NCBI RefSeq assembly: GCF_024756275.1
Contig: NZ_JANUGQ010000012.1
Coordinates: 1-64,000 of the forward strand
Length of the DNA stretch: 64,000 nucleotides
Direction: 5' to 3'
From: Streptomyces pyxinae
GTDB lineage: Bacteria > Actinomycetota > Actinomycetes > Streptomycetales > Streptomycetaceae
Shown here: one piece after another, positions 1 to 7,814 of the stretch
Layout of the letters: the number at the start of each line of letters is the position of its first letter
Position numbering within the stretch: position 1 is the first letter of the stretch
Notes under the pieces: generated by a model
Told to the model about the DNA's origin: nothing
Databases searched by the model: none
What the model saw: the letters and a program-made list of their open reading frames with translations, nothing else
Position numbers and translations under genes: made by a program

Positions 1-155
1 CCCCCCAACCAGCCCCCGGCCGCCGGCCCAAACCCCTTCGGCGGGGGGGGGGGCCCACCACACCACCCCCCCCCCGCGGGGGGGGGGGCGGGGGGGCGGG
101 GGGGGGGGGGGGGCGGGGGGGGGCGGGGGGGGGGGGGGGCCCCCCCCCCCCCCCC
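1..155. other. G/C homopolymer mass at window edge
   Basis: Long runs of G and C with almost no A or T and no plausible codon structure. This looks like a low-quality contig end or unresolved simple sequence rather than a biological element. No gene is called here. Bases 156-304 hold only the upstream region of the P450 gene. Confidence 0.7.
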
Positions 156-304
156 GCCCCGCTGTCGATGCCCCGCCGTCAATGCCCCCGCCGTCAACCC
201 CCTCGGACGCTTTGGCCGGTATACGCGTAGACCAATTGGGTGGCAGAGACATGTAGTGGAGGGCGGCATGACCGAATCCGGTACGACCGCTCAGTGAGGT
301 CCCC

Positions 305-1504
305 ATGACGGAAACTGTGTCGTTCCCCCAGAGCCGCGCCTGCCCCTACCACCCGCCCACCGGTTACGCGCCCCTCCGCGAGGCGCGGCCGCTCTCTCGT
401 GTCACCCTCTACGACGGCCGCTCCGTCTGGATCGTCACGGGCCACGCCGCCGCCCGGTCGCTCCTGGCGGACCAGCGTCTGTCGACGGACACCCTCCGCG
501 AGGGATTTCCCATGACCACCGAGCGGTTCGCCTCCATCCGCGACCGCCGCAGAGCCGCCCTGCTCGGCGTGGACGACCCGGTCCACAACCGCCAGCGGCG
601 CATGCTGATCCCGAGCTTCACCCTCAAGCGGACCGCCGACCTGCGACCGCGCATCACGGAGATCGTGGACGAGCGACTGGACGCGATGGTGGCCCAGGGA
701 CCGCCCGCCGAACTGGTCAGCGCCTTCGCGCTGCCGGTGCCGTCCATGGTGATCTGCGAACTGCTCGGCGTGCCCTACACCGACCACGAGTACTTCGAGG
801 AGCGGTCCCGCCGGCTGCTGCGCGGCCCCACCGCCGACGATTCCCGGGCCGCCCTGGACGACCTGGAGACCTACCTGGGCGACCTGATCGACCGGCGCCG
901 CAAGGAGCCCGCCGAGGAGGCACCCGGGCTGCTGGACGAGCTGATCGCCCGCCAGCTCGAAGAGGGCCGCATCGACCGCAAGGAACTGGTCGATCTGGCC
1001 ATGATCCTGCTGATCGCCGGCCACGAGACGACCGCCAACATGATCTCGCTCGGCACCTTCACCCTGCTCCAGCACCCCGAGCAACTGGACGAGCTGCGGG
1101 CCGATCCCGCCCTGATGCCGGCCGCCGTGGAAGAGTTGCTGCGCTTCCTCTCCATCGCGGACGGCATGCTGCGGGTGGTCAAGGAGGACATCGAGATCGC
1201 CGGGGTCACCCTCCGGGACGGCGATGGTGTCATCATCTCCACCTCCGTCACCAACCGCGACGCGGAGGTGTACCAGGACCCCGACTCGCTGGACTGGAAG
1301 CGCTCCGTCCGCCACCACGTGGCGTTCGGCTTCGGCATCCACCAGTGCCTGGGGCAGAACCTGGCCCGCGCCGAGATGGAGATCGCCCTCGGCCGGCTCT
1401 TCGACCGGCTGCCCGGCCTGCGACTCGCCGGACGCGCCGAGGACATGCCCTTCAAGCCCGGTGACACGATTCAGGGGATGCTGGAACTCCCCGTGACCTG
1501 GTGA
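305..1504 (+). CDS. Cytochrome P450 (bacterial class I, CYP105-like)
   Basis: A 399-residue soluble heme monooxygenase. The I-helix oxygen-activation motif AGHETT is at residues 238-243, a K-helix ExxR (ELLR) is near 277-280, and the heme-ligand loop FGFGIHQCLGQ places the thiolate Cys at 348. Length and motif spacing are those of soluble actinobacterial P450s. A GTGAGGT Shine-Dalgarno-like stretch lies just before the ATG. A ferredoxin gene follows 62 bp downstream, so the pair probably form an electron-transfer unit with a reductase encoded elsewhere. The substrate cannot be read from sequence. The CYP105 placement is an impression from overall sequence and the ferredoxin pairing, not a search result. 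Confidence 0.95.
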   Translation: MTETVSFPQSRACPYHPPTGYAPLREARPLSRVTLYDGRSVWIVTGHAAARSLLADQRLSTDTLREGFPMTTERFASIRDRRRAALLGVDDPVHNRQRRMLIPSFTLKRTADLRPRITEIVDERLDAMVAQGPPAELVSAFALPVPSMVICELLGVPYTDHEYFEERSRRLLRGPTADDSRAALDDLETYLGDLIDRRRKEPAEEAPGLLDELIARQLEEGRIDRKELVDLAMILLIAGHETTANMISLGTFTLLQHPEQLDELRADPALMPAAVEELLRFLSIADGMLRVVKEDIEIAGVTLRDGDGVIISTSVTNRDAEVYQDPDSLDWKRSVRHHVAFGFGIHQCLGQNLARAEMEIALGRLFDRLPGLRLAGRAEDMPFKPGDTIQGMLELPVTW

Positions 1505-1566
1505 CCACCACCAGTGGGTCCGGGCTCGCGCCCGTCCCCTCCCCCACGACTCCCCCGAGGGCCAGC

Positions 1567-1761
1567 ATGCACATCTCCATCGACCGGGACGTCTGCATCG
1601 GCGCGGGCCAGTGCGCCCTGACCGCGCCCGACGTCTTCACCCAGGACGACGACGGCTTCAGCGAACTGCTCCCCGGCCGGGCGGACGGCGCCGAGAGCCC
1701 GCTCGTCCGCGAGGCCGGCCGCGCCTGCCCGGTCGGCGCGATCACCGTCACCGACGGCTGA
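1567..1761 (+). CDS. [3Fe-4S] ferredoxin, P450 redox partner
   Basis: A 64-residue ferredoxin starting MHISIDRDVC. It has three cluster Cys: C10 and C16 in CIGAGQC and C54 in ACPVGAI. The usual fourth Cys is replaced, the pattern of actinobacterial 3Fe-4S ferredoxins that feed CYP105-type P450s. The ATG at 1567 is preferred over an in-frame GTG at 1501 because the family begins right at this point and the GTG would add an unrelated Pro/Thr-rich tail. It lies directly downstream of the P450 and is probably co-transcribed. It should act in the cytosol as a one-electron carrier. Confidence 0.93.
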   Translation: MHISIDRDVCIGAGQCALTAPDVFTQDDDGFSELLPGRADGAESPLVREAGRACPVGAITVTDG

Positions 1762-2019
1762 GCCCACCGCCGTCCGGCCGTACGGCCGGGCGCCCTCCGT
1801 CCCGGGGCGGGCCGTACGTCCCCGGACCACGAATGGCCGCACGCTCCCGGACCCCGGACGGCCGTACGCGCCGGGTCCGGGACGGCCGTACGCGCCGGTC
1901 CGGGACGGCCGTACGCCTGCCGGTCCCGGCCGGGGGCGTACGGCCCCGGCCCGCGCGGCCGTACGCCCCCGGACCCGCCCGCGCGGGGCCGGGGGCCGGC
2001 CCGGTTAGGCTCGGTCGGT
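1762..2019. repeat. Intergenic GC repeat region with recurring GGCCGTACG
   Basis: The 258-bp gap between ferredoxin and the TetR gene contains at least six copies of GGCCGTACG or its near-complement CGTACGGCC, several followed by CGCCGG or CCCCCGG. GGCCGTACG is partly self-complementary, so the region can form many alternative hairpins. No open frame with sensible codon use fits. It may hold the TetR promoter close to 2019. Confidence 0.6.
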
Positions 2020-2739
2020 GTGAAGGACGTGACACCCCCGGCGGCCACTCCCGGCCGGGCCGCCAAGAGCGAGCAGACCCGGACCCTCATCCTGGAGACC
2101 GCGCTCCGGCTCTTCCAGGAACGCGGCTACGACCGGACGACCATGCGGGCCATCGCCCAGGAGGCCGGGGTCTCGGTGGGCAATGCCTACTACTACTTCG
2201 CGTCCAAGGAACACCTGGTCCAGGGCTTCTACGACCGGCTGGCCGCCGAGCACGCGGCGGCGGTACGCCCCGTCCTGGCGGCCGAGCGCGATCTGGCGGC
2301 CCGCATCCGGGGGGCGCTGCTGATCTGGCTGGACGTGGCGGAGCCGTACCGCCCCTTCGCCACCCAGTTCTTCCGCAACGCGGCCGACCCGGAGAGTCCG
2401 CTGAGCCCCTTCTCCGAGGAGTCCGCCCCGGCCCGCGCGGCCGCCGTCGCCATCCAGGAGCAGGTACTCACCGGCTCCGACACCAAGACCGCCCCCGAAC
2501 TGGCGGACCGACTGCCCCAGTTGATGTGGCTGGGCCAGATGGGCCTGGTCCTGTTCTGGGTGTACGACCGCTCCGAACACGCCGCGCGCAGCCGCCGCCT
2601 GGTCGAACGCACCGCCCCGGTCGTCGCCCGCGCCATCGCCCTCTCCCGCTTCCGGGCGCTGCGCCCCCTGGTCCGCCAGGTCCACGAGTTGCTGGACGAG
2701 TTCCTCCCCTCCCCCCGCACGCCCCCGGCGAAGGATTGA
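2020..2739 (+). CDS. TetR/AcrR family transcriptional regulator
   Basis: A 239-residue regulator. The N-terminal helix-turn-helix spans about residues 20-70, with the family hallmark segments TLILETALRLFQERGY, TTMRAIAQEAGVS and NAYYYFASKEHL. The C-terminal half is the all-helical ligand-binding and dimerisation domain; its ligand is unknown. The GTG at 2020 is the first start that gives a normal TetR N-terminus. It lies downstream of the P450/ferredoxin pair on the same strand, so it could control them or itself. This is positional inference only. Confidence 0.92.
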   Translation: MKDVTPPAATPGRAAKSEQTRTLILETALRLFQERGYDRTTMRAIAQEAGVSVGNAYYYFASKEHLVQGFYDRLAAEHAAAVRPVLAAERDLAARIRGALLIWLDVAEPYRPFATQFFRNAADPESPLSPFSEESAPARAAAVAIQEQVLTGSDTKTAPELADRLPQLMWLGQMGLVLFWVYDRSEHAARSRRLVERTAPVVARAIALSRFRALRPLVRQVHELLDEFLPSPRTPPAKD

Positions 2740-2759
2740 CCTGGCGGTCGGCCAAGGGC

Positions 2760-3938
2760 TCACACCGGCCAGGCATCCGCGCCCTCCGGATCGTCCAGCC
2801 ACGCCCACTGACCGCCCGGCCGGACCGTGAGCCCGAAGCGTCCGTGGCCCGGCCGGCCGTTCTCCTCCCACCACCGGTACGCCGCCTCGGCCTCGTCCCA
2901 GAGCCGGCGCGGACCGGCCTGCCAGACCTGCGCACTCCCCGCGTCCCGGAACTGGACACAGGCCCAGGACCGGTCGGTGAGCCCGTAGAGCCACACCGCC
3001 CGCCGCCCGTCCCGCTTCTCCGCCACCACCTGGACGCACTCCCGCACCCGGAGCCCCACCGCGAACCGCTGCGGCGCGAACCGCCCCTCCCCCAGGAAGT
3101 CCCGCTCGGTGACCGTGGTGCCGGACGTCTCCCGCTCTCCCTCCCCGACATACGCCGAGTGCTCCACTGGCGACAGGCGCTGGGCCCGCGCCTTCATGAA
3201 CTCCACCGGCCCGGTGAACCTCCCCGTGGCGCTCGCCCCGTCGTCCGCGACCACCAGCCGGACCGCCGCGTCCCCGTTGCCGTGGTGGGTGCCCCACGGT
3301 GCCACGATCACCGCTCCCGGCCGGCTCTGCTCCACCCAGGCGAAGGGCAGCTCCCGCAAGCCGCAGGTCGCGATGGTCCGCTCGTACGGTCCCCCCGCCG
3401 GGTGGCCCAGCAGGCCGTCCCCCTGTACGACCTCCACCACGCAGCCGAACCGGTCCAGCGCCGCCCGCGCCCGCTCCGCCACCCCCGGGTCCACCTCCAC
3501 CGAGACGACCTGTCCGCTGCCCGCCCGCTGGGCCAGCAGCGCCGCGTTCCACCCCGTCCCGGTGCCGATCTCCAACACCCGCTGCCCCGGGCGGACATCG
3601 AGGTCCCGCAGCATCCGGAACACCACCGACGGCATGGACGCCGACGAGGTGGCGACCTCCCCCGGCTCTGTCCCCGTGTGCGCGCCGTCGTCCCACTGGG
3701 TGACGATCGGCACGTCGGCCTCCGCGTACCCGGACCACACGCCCGGCTCGGCCGACCAGGACACCGGGACGCTCCGACCCGTCTCCATGTCGAACGGCCA
3801 GATGAGCTCCGGCAGAAACGCGGCCCGTGGCACCGCCTCGAACGCCGGGATCCACTCCCCCGCGAGCACACCCCCGGCCACGAGGACCCGCCCCAGCTCC
3901 TTGTGGCCGGGGCGGGTCTCCTCCGCATCACGCTTCAC
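2760..3938 (-). CDS. PIMT-like SAM-dependent O-methyltransferase, possibly RiPP-associated
   Basis: A 392-residue protein. The central domain is a protein-L-isoaspartate methyltransferase type Rossmann fold, with SAM motif I VLEIGTGTGWNAALLA at about residues 140-155 and the acidic partner VVSVEVDP after it. About 170 residues follow with no hallmark I recognise. This size resembles the extended PIMT homologues that act beside ATP-grasp or lanthipeptide systems, where they methylate Asp of a modified peptide, rather than the housekeeping Pcm of about 220 residues. The GTG at 3938 follows the stop of the preceding peptide by two bases. The real partner is unknown: no ATP-grasp or LanB/LanC gene is in the window. 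Confidence 0.8.
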   Translation of the reverse strand: MKRDAEETRPGHKELGRVLVAGGVLAGEWIPAFEAVPRAAFLPELIWPFDMETGRSVPVSWSAEPGVWSGYAEADVPIVTQWDDGAHTGTEPGEVATSSASMPSVVFRMLRDLDVRPGQRVLEIGTGTGWNAALLAQRAGSGQVVSVEVDPGVAERARAALDRFGCVVEVVQGDGLLGHPAGGPYERTIATCGLRELPFAWVEQSRPGAVIVAPWGTHHGNGDAAVRLVVADDGASATGRFTGPVEFMKARAQRLSPVEHSAYVGEGERETSGTTVTERDFLGEGRFAPQRFAVGLRVRECVQVVAEKRDGRRAVWLYGLTDRSWACVQFRDAGSAQVWQAGPRRLWDEAEAAYRWWEENGRPGHGRFGLTVRPGGQWAWLDDPEGADAWPV

Positions 3939-3940
3939 GA

Positions 3941-4069
3941 TCAGGCGGCCTTCTTCGGCGGGTTGGGCACACCGGGACCGCCGTCGGGCGTCGGCGGCGG
4001 ATGCGGCCCCGGGTACGGCTCCCCCGGCAGCCCGTCGCCACCGTCCATTGCCTTGAGGTTCACAATCAT
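3941..4069 (-). CDS. 42-residue Pro/Gly-rich peptide, translationally coupled to the methyltransferase
   Basis: A short frame starting MIVNLKAMDGGDG, running through a Pro/Gly stretch (PYPGPHPPPTPDGG) and ending NPPKKAA. Its ATG overlaps the stop of the upstream gene as ATGA, a Shine-Dalgarno GGGAGCTGGAG precedes it, and its stop is two bases from the GTG of the methyltransferase gene. That sandwiching in an overlapping operon argues for real translation. The N-terminus contains an Asp within a Gly-rich stretch (MDGGDG), which is compatible with a PIMT-type substrate. It could instead be just a coupling peptide. I do not recognise a family. Confidence 0.6.
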   Translation of the reverse strand: MIVNLKAMDGGDGLPGEPYPGPHPPPTPDGGPGVPNPPKKAA

Positions 4070-4515
4070 CTTCTCCAGCTCCCTTCACACTTTCTGACAT
4101 CGCTCTTTCTGACATCGCGGTGTCCGGGCTCCCCGGTGTCCGGCCGGATGGACAAGGTGTACCGGCAGTCCGCGTCCGGGACCGCCACGACCAGCGGCCG
4201 ACCGGCTCTCAAACACTTCCGTGCGAACCGCTGTTCGTCCACGTCCCCGGCCCACACCCGCAGTTCCGTGGGGCAGTCCGGGACCGGGACGACCGGCCGG
4301 CGCATCCCCTCCGTCACCCACCCGCCCGGGACCCCCGGCTCGGGGTCGAGCCGGTCCGCGATGCGGAGCGCCTGCCCGCCGAGCCAGCGCAGGGCCAGCA
4401 CCGGCGAGAGGGTCCACCAGGTGCCCAGGACGTACCGGGTGGTCCGGCCCGTCCCGTACACCAGTCCCTCCGCGACCACTTCGCACCCGTAGCCCGGGAG
4501 GCCGTCACTCCGCAT
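4066..4515 (-). CDS. Hypothetical protein in methyltransferase operon
   Basis: A 149-residue protein I do not recognise. It has a Trp-rich, mildly hydrophobic segment (YVLGTWWTLSPVLALRWL, about residues 28-45), a middle part with many Pro, and a basic tail in which DVRK occurs twice, encoded by a 15-bp tandem duplication around 4088-4117. No signal peptide is obvious. It overlaps the preceding gene by 11 bp and the following peptide by four bases, so it belongs to a five-gene coupled chain. Confidence 0.7.
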   Translation of the reverse strand: MRSDGLPGYGCEVVAEGLVYGTGRTTRYVLGTWWTLSPVLALRWLGGQALRIADRLDPEPGVPGGWVTEGMRRPVVPVPDCPTELRVWAGDVDEQRFARKCLRAGRPLVVAVPDADCRYTLSIRPDTGEPGHRDVRKSDVRKCEGSWRR

Positions 4516-4837
4516 CGGCCCGCCCGCCCCGTGCGGCGGCCGACAGCCGGGCCATCACCGCCTCGGCCACCCGCTCGGCCTCCCGCCGCTTGCGGGGCGG
4601 GGTGCACCACCACCGGACGCCGACCCGCACCGTGGCCCAGCGGAAGCGGACCGTGTCACGCGTGTCCCGGGCCCAGAGCCGTACCCGCTCCCACCTGCCC
4701 GGCGGCGGCCCGGGCTCGGCGTCCGCGAAGATCAGCTCCAGCAGGTCGATGCCGTTGCTCCGGCAGTACGCCGCCACATTCGCCGCCAGCACCCCCCGAA
4801 CCCGCCTCCGCCGGCCGAATACCCGGTGCCACCTCAC
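4505..4837 (-). CDS. Hypothetical basic protein in methyltransferase operon
   Basis: A 110-residue, strongly basic protein with an Arg cluster near the N-terminus (GRRRRVRG) and a Trp/Arg-rich centre. The GTG at 4837 overlaps the stop of the upstream HATPase gene as GTGA. A TTG at 4852 would add five residues but lacks this coupling. No family is recognised. The charge could suit nucleic acid or membrane-surface binding, but nothing shows that directly. Confidence 0.65.
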   Translation of the reverse strand: MRWHRVFGRRRRVRGVLAANVAAYCRSNGIDLLELIFADAEPGPPPGRWERVRLWARDTRDTVRFRWATVRVGVRWWCTPPRKRREAERVAEAVMARLSAAARGGRADAE

Positions 4838-5355
4838 TCGGCACCCCGGCAATCCGGCATGCTCGTCGACCGCCGCTTCGCGATCTCCGCCCAGACCGTC
4901 TTGCCGACGACTCGGTCAGCGACCCCCCACTGTTCGGCCATGGCCGTGATCAGACACAGCCCATAGCCGTCCTCCCCCACGTGCGGAGGCTGGGCAACGG
5001 GCCTCTTGTCCCCACGGGCGTCCGAGACTTCGAGCCGGATGCGGTCCGGCAGGTCCACCAGGCGGAGTTCGAAGTCCCGGCCCCGCACCTGGCCGTGCTT
5101 CACGGCGTTGGAGGCGAGTTCGGCGACGACCAGCGCCACTCGGTCCGCTGCGGGATCGTCGTGCGCATGGCCCCATTCGGCCAGCACGACAAGGGTCATC
5201 CGCCGGGCGAGGCGTGCGCCCCGCCGGGTCGAGCTGAACCGCTGGCACCAACCGGTCGTCCCTGGCGCTCCCGCACCGCCGATCGCCGCTCTCGGCCGTA
5301 CGGTTTCGTCCGACTCGAACACCATGGCCACCACCGCGCCTTTCGTGTGAATCAT
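4834..5355 (-). CDS. HATPase_c anti-sigma-factor-like ATP-binding protein
   Basis: About 173 residues with the GHKL fold of short serine-kinase-type anti-sigma regulators. The N-box ELASNAVKHG and the G-box DGYGLCLIT are present. Streptomyces carry dozens of these next to XRE-DUF397 genes, and one lies divergently here. By family, it would bind ATP and an unknown partner in the cytosol, often to regulate development or antibiotic output. The start is uncertain: ATG at 5355 or ATG at 5325. It heads the five-gene minus-strand operon. Confidence 0.85.
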   Translation of the reverse strand: MIHTKGAVVAMVFESDETVRPRAAIGGAGAPGTTGWCQRFSSTRRGARLARRMTLVVLAEWGHAHDDPAADRVALVVAELASNAVKHGQVRGRDFELRLVDLPDRIRLEVSDARGDKRPVAQPPHVGEDGYGLCLITAMAEQWGVADRVVGKTVWAEIAKRRSTSMPDCRGAE

Positions 5356-5475
5356 CGCTTTCGGTGACCAGATGAACGCAGCAGCCCCTAGTTTGAGACT
5401 GCTTGAGCGGTGACCCTCAAGACGGCCTTCCCAGGGCGAGCTTGGGCGTAGATGGCGAGTGCGGAGGTCAGGAAC
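5356..5475. promoter_or_regulatory. Divergent promoter region with CTTGAG/CTCAAG inverted repeat
   Basis: The 120-bp gap between the HATPase operon and the XRE gene must hold both promoters. An inverted repeat CTTGAG - 8 nt - CTCAAG sits at 5402-5421. GGAGG at 5463-5467 is the XRE ribosome binding site, eight bases before its ATG. The inverted repeat is a candidate operator for the XRE protein; that is inference. Confidence 0.4.
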
Positions 5476-6297
5476 ATGCCGGACGACGAGTCCCAGCCGG
5501 ACTTGACTCCCCTGCAGAGCTTCGGTCTGGACGTACAGCAGGTCCGCCTGGCCAGGAAGCTCACCATGAAACAACTGGGGAAGGTGGCGGGCTACTCCGA
5601 GAGCTACGTCTCCAAGGTCGAGGCCGGGAAGATGGTGCCCAGCGAGCAGTTCGCGGTGGGCTGCGACCGGGCCTTCGGCACGGGCACCCTCTTCCTACGG
5701 CAGCTCCGCCGGGCGCTCCTCAGCGACCACCCGAGCTGGTTCGCGCCGTACATTCAACTGGAGCTGCGCGCGACCGAGATCCTGGATTACAGCACCATGT
5801 TCATCATGGGGATGCTCCAGACCGTGGAGTACGCCCGGGCGACACTGCGTGCCTACCACCCCCGGGAAGCCCGGGCCGTCCTGGAAGAACGAGTCGCCGC
5901 CCGCATAAGGCGACGCGAGGTGATGGACCGCCCCTACCCTCCACTGCTGTGGGTGGTGCTCCACGAGACCTGTCTCCGCACGGTGGTGGGTGACCGGCAA
6001 GTCATGGCCCGGCAGATGGAGCGGCTGATCAAGGAAGCGGAAAATCCCCATGTGACGCTCCAGGTGTTGCCGTTCGGGGCAGGCACGCCTGTGACCGGGA
6101 CAGCGTTCACTCTGCTCGTCTTCGACAACGGGCCAACGGTGGTACATGCGGAGAGCCCTCAGGGAGGACGCCTTTACGAGGATCCGAAGACCACCAAGAA
6201 TGCCACCGGGGTCTACCATCGGCTGCGGGCTGACGCCTTGTCCCCTGATCTCTCCCTGACCCGCATCAAGGATATGTACAAGGAGTACGCAGCATGA
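5476..6297 (+). CDS. XRE-family regulator with DUF5753 C-terminal domain
   Basis: A 273-residue regulator. An N-terminal helix-turn-helix occupies about residues 15-70 (VRLARKLTMKQLGKVAGYSE then YVSKVEAGKMVPS). The remaining roughly 190 residues match the DUF5753 pattern typical of Streptomyces XRE proteins (YSTMFIMGMLQTVEYAR, RREVMDRPYPP, HVTLQVLPFGAG). The ATG at 5476 is chosen because GGAGG lies eight bases upstream. By family these proteins pair with a DUF397 protein and control nearby HATPase genes. The coupled DUF397 gene follows directly. Confidence 0.95.
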   Translation: MPDDESQPDLTPLQSFGLDVQQVRLARKLTMKQLGKVAGYSESYVSKVEAGKMVPSEQFAVGCDRAFGTGTLFLRQLRRALLSDHPSWFAPYIQLELRATEILDYSTMFIMGMLQTVEYARATLRAYHPREARAVLEERVAARIRRREVMDRPYPPLLWVVLHETCLRTVVGDRQVMARQMERLIKEAENPHVTLQVLPFGAGTPVTGTAFTLLVFDNGPTVVHAESPQGGRLYEDPKTTKNATGVYHRLRADALSPDLSLTRIKDMYKEYAA

Positions 6298-6509
6298 CTG
6301 ACTACACCGGTACGCCGGTCACCGGTTGGGTTTCGTCGTCTTACAGCGGCCCCGAGGGCGGCCAGTGCGTCCAGTGGGCCCCCGGGTACGCCGATGCCCA
6401 CAGCCTTGTCCCCGTACGCGACAGCAAGAACCCCGGGGGACCGGCCCTGATGCTCACCCCGGAAAGCTGGACCGGACTCGTGGAGTTCGCCCGCCACAGC
6501 GAGATCTGA
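6294..6509 (+). CDS. DUF397 domain protein
   Basis: A 71-residue protein with the DUF397 signature: WVSSSYSGPEGGQCVQW near the start, VPVRDSKNPGGPAL in the middle, and LTPESWTGLVEFAR at the end. The ATG overlaps the XRE stop (ATGA), and AAGGAG lies upstream within the XRE gene, so the two are translationally coupled. DUF397 proteins act as small partners or antagonists of their XRE regulator. The exact mechanism here is not shown by the sequence. Confidence 0.95.
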   Translation: MTDYTGTPVTGWVSSSYSGPEGGQCVQWAPGYADAHSLVPVRDSKNPGGPALMLTPESWTGLVEFARHSEI

Positions 6510-6530
6510 GCGACCGGCTGACGCGACGGA

Positions 6531-6563
6531 GCCCCGCCACCCGGCGAGTCCGGGTGGCGGGGC
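6531..6563 (+). terminator. Hairpin terminator after DUF397
   Basis: A perfect 14-bp stem GCCCCGCCACCCGG / CCGGGTGGCGGGGC around a 5-nt loop CGAGT, 21 bp after the DUF397 stop. It lacks a long U tract, as is usual in Streptomyces. Confidence 0.85.
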
Positions 6564-7136
6564 TTCGGGTGCGATGTCGCCAGACGGGAGCGGAAGCGCC
6601 GACCGGTGCGCATCCCAGCGCAGACGCCGGCGGGCCACACGGCGTCCTCCGTCTGGCCCGCCGCGCCGCACTTGAGTCACTCGTGTCGCTGTCATCACCC
6701 TCGTCCGCAGCATCGAACAGCGCGACGGGGTACAGGTGTCGGGTTCTCTGGGTGCCGAGTTCGTCGGAGATCAGGAACTGGTGACGTGCTCACGTCGTTG
6801 CAGGATCCACCGGTGTGCGGGCGGTGTCAGGCCGGCGCCTGCGATGACCCGAGCGCGACGCTCTGGCGACCGTACGCGTACCGATCAGCCCGGCCGGAGT
6901 GACCGAGGCGTCCCGGTGCGCCCAGCCCGGCGCCATCACCGCCTCCACACGGCGGCCTGCCGCTCGGGGCCACCGCCCATCGGGGAGTGCCAGTGGCTCG
7001 CTACTGCTCCCCTTGCGCCTCGTCAAGCTCAGAACTTGCTCAGGAATATCCGGTTCCCCTGTGATCGACGACCGGAGCCTGCCTACGTTTGCGCAGGAGC
7101 GACCCGCGTGGGTCGCCGAAGGGGAGGGACGAACCC
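6564..7136. other. 573-bp intergenic region with a 5'-UTR palindrome
   Basis: No frame with a normal codon pattern or recognisable product is seen. Near the 3' end is a perfect palindrome GCGACCC-GCGT-GGGTCGC at 7099-7116, just before the GGAGGG (7123-7128) of the next gene. It could be an operator or a leader hairpin limiting translation of the secreted protein. Confidence 0.5.
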
Positions 7137-7814
7137 GTGCGAGTTATGGCCAGACGCCGACCGCTGACTCCTGTGATCGCTTTCGCCGCGTTAGCCGTTA
7201 TCGCGGTGCCCGGACACGCGCTGGCCGTCGAGCAGCGAGCCGGCGTCTCAGCGTCCGACGAACCGGAAGTGGTCAATACCGCTCCCCCCGCCGAGCCGGA
7301 GGAGGCTGGTCTGGGCCCCGCCCCCGACGTAGAGCCGCTCCCCGGAGAGTCGGGCAAGCCCCCCGTCGACTCGCCGGATGGTGAGTACTGCGGACCTACC
7401 CAGCGGATCTACACCCCCACAACCAAGGGCGCTCAGTATCACGCGGTGGTCGGCGCCACGCACGCGAACTACAACGGGACCTCACGGACCGCGACCTCCA
7501 CCTTCACCTCCGACCTCACCGCAGAGATCGGCGTCAGCGTCACGGTCGGCCTCTCCACCAGCGTGGATGTCATGATCGCCAAGATCGAGGCCAAGTACGA
7601 CGTGAACCTGTCGGCCAAGCTGATGGCAAGACAAGGGAACGCGATCTCCATACCCACCCCGCCGAAGAAGACCACCAACGCCAAGTACGGCGTCTACCGG
7701 CTCCGGAACACCGGGACGAGCTACATCATCTACAGCAACTGCTCGACCAGCGCGAAGAAGACGGTCATCAGCTACACGCCACTGAAGGTCGGCTGGTACC
7801 TGTGGGAGAGCTGA
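7137..7814 (+). CDS. Secreted protein of unknown function with amphipathic Ser/Thr-rich strand region
   Basis: A 225-residue protein starting from a GTG with GGAGGG eight bases upstream. Residues 4-28 form a Sec signal peptide (basic MARRRP, hydrophobic core, AxA-like PGHALA). After a Pro/Glu linker comes a domain beginning YCGPTQRIYTPTT. It contains a long Ser/Thr stretch with alternating hydrophobic residues (STFTSDLTAEIGVSVTVGL, then a second half with VDVMIAKIEAKYDVNLSAKL). That pattern recalls the membrane-inserting hairpin of aerolysin-type beta pore-formers, but I see no family motif and make no firm assignment. The stop overlaps the lipoprotein start, so the two are coupled. Confidence 0.75.
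   Translation: MRVMARRRPLTPVIAFAALAVIAVPGHALAVEQRAGVSASDEPEVVNTAPPAEPEEAGLGPAPDVEPLPGESGKPPVDSPDGEYCGPTQRIYTPTTKGAQYHAVVGATHANYNGTSRTATSTFTSDLTAEIGVSVTVGLSTSVDVMIAKIEAKYDVNLSAKLMARQGNAISIPTPPKKTTNAKYGVYRLRNTGTSYIIYSNCSTSAKKTVISYTPLKVGWYLWES

Noticed and set aside
9-150. G-quadruplex-rich telomere-like end
   Set aside because: Streptomyces telomeres are palindromic hairpin arrays, not G/C homopolymers; an assembly artefact fits better.
305-1342. Long minus-strand open frame opposite the P450 gene (from about 194)
   Set aside because: It mirrors codon bias of the P450 and gives a Gly/Val/Gln-rich product with no family features; the P450 motifs settle the strand.
1611-4097. An 828-codon open frame across the ferredoxin, TetR and methyltransferase genes
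   Set aside because: Three well supported genes on both strands lie within it; the frame stays open only because stops are rare at this GC.
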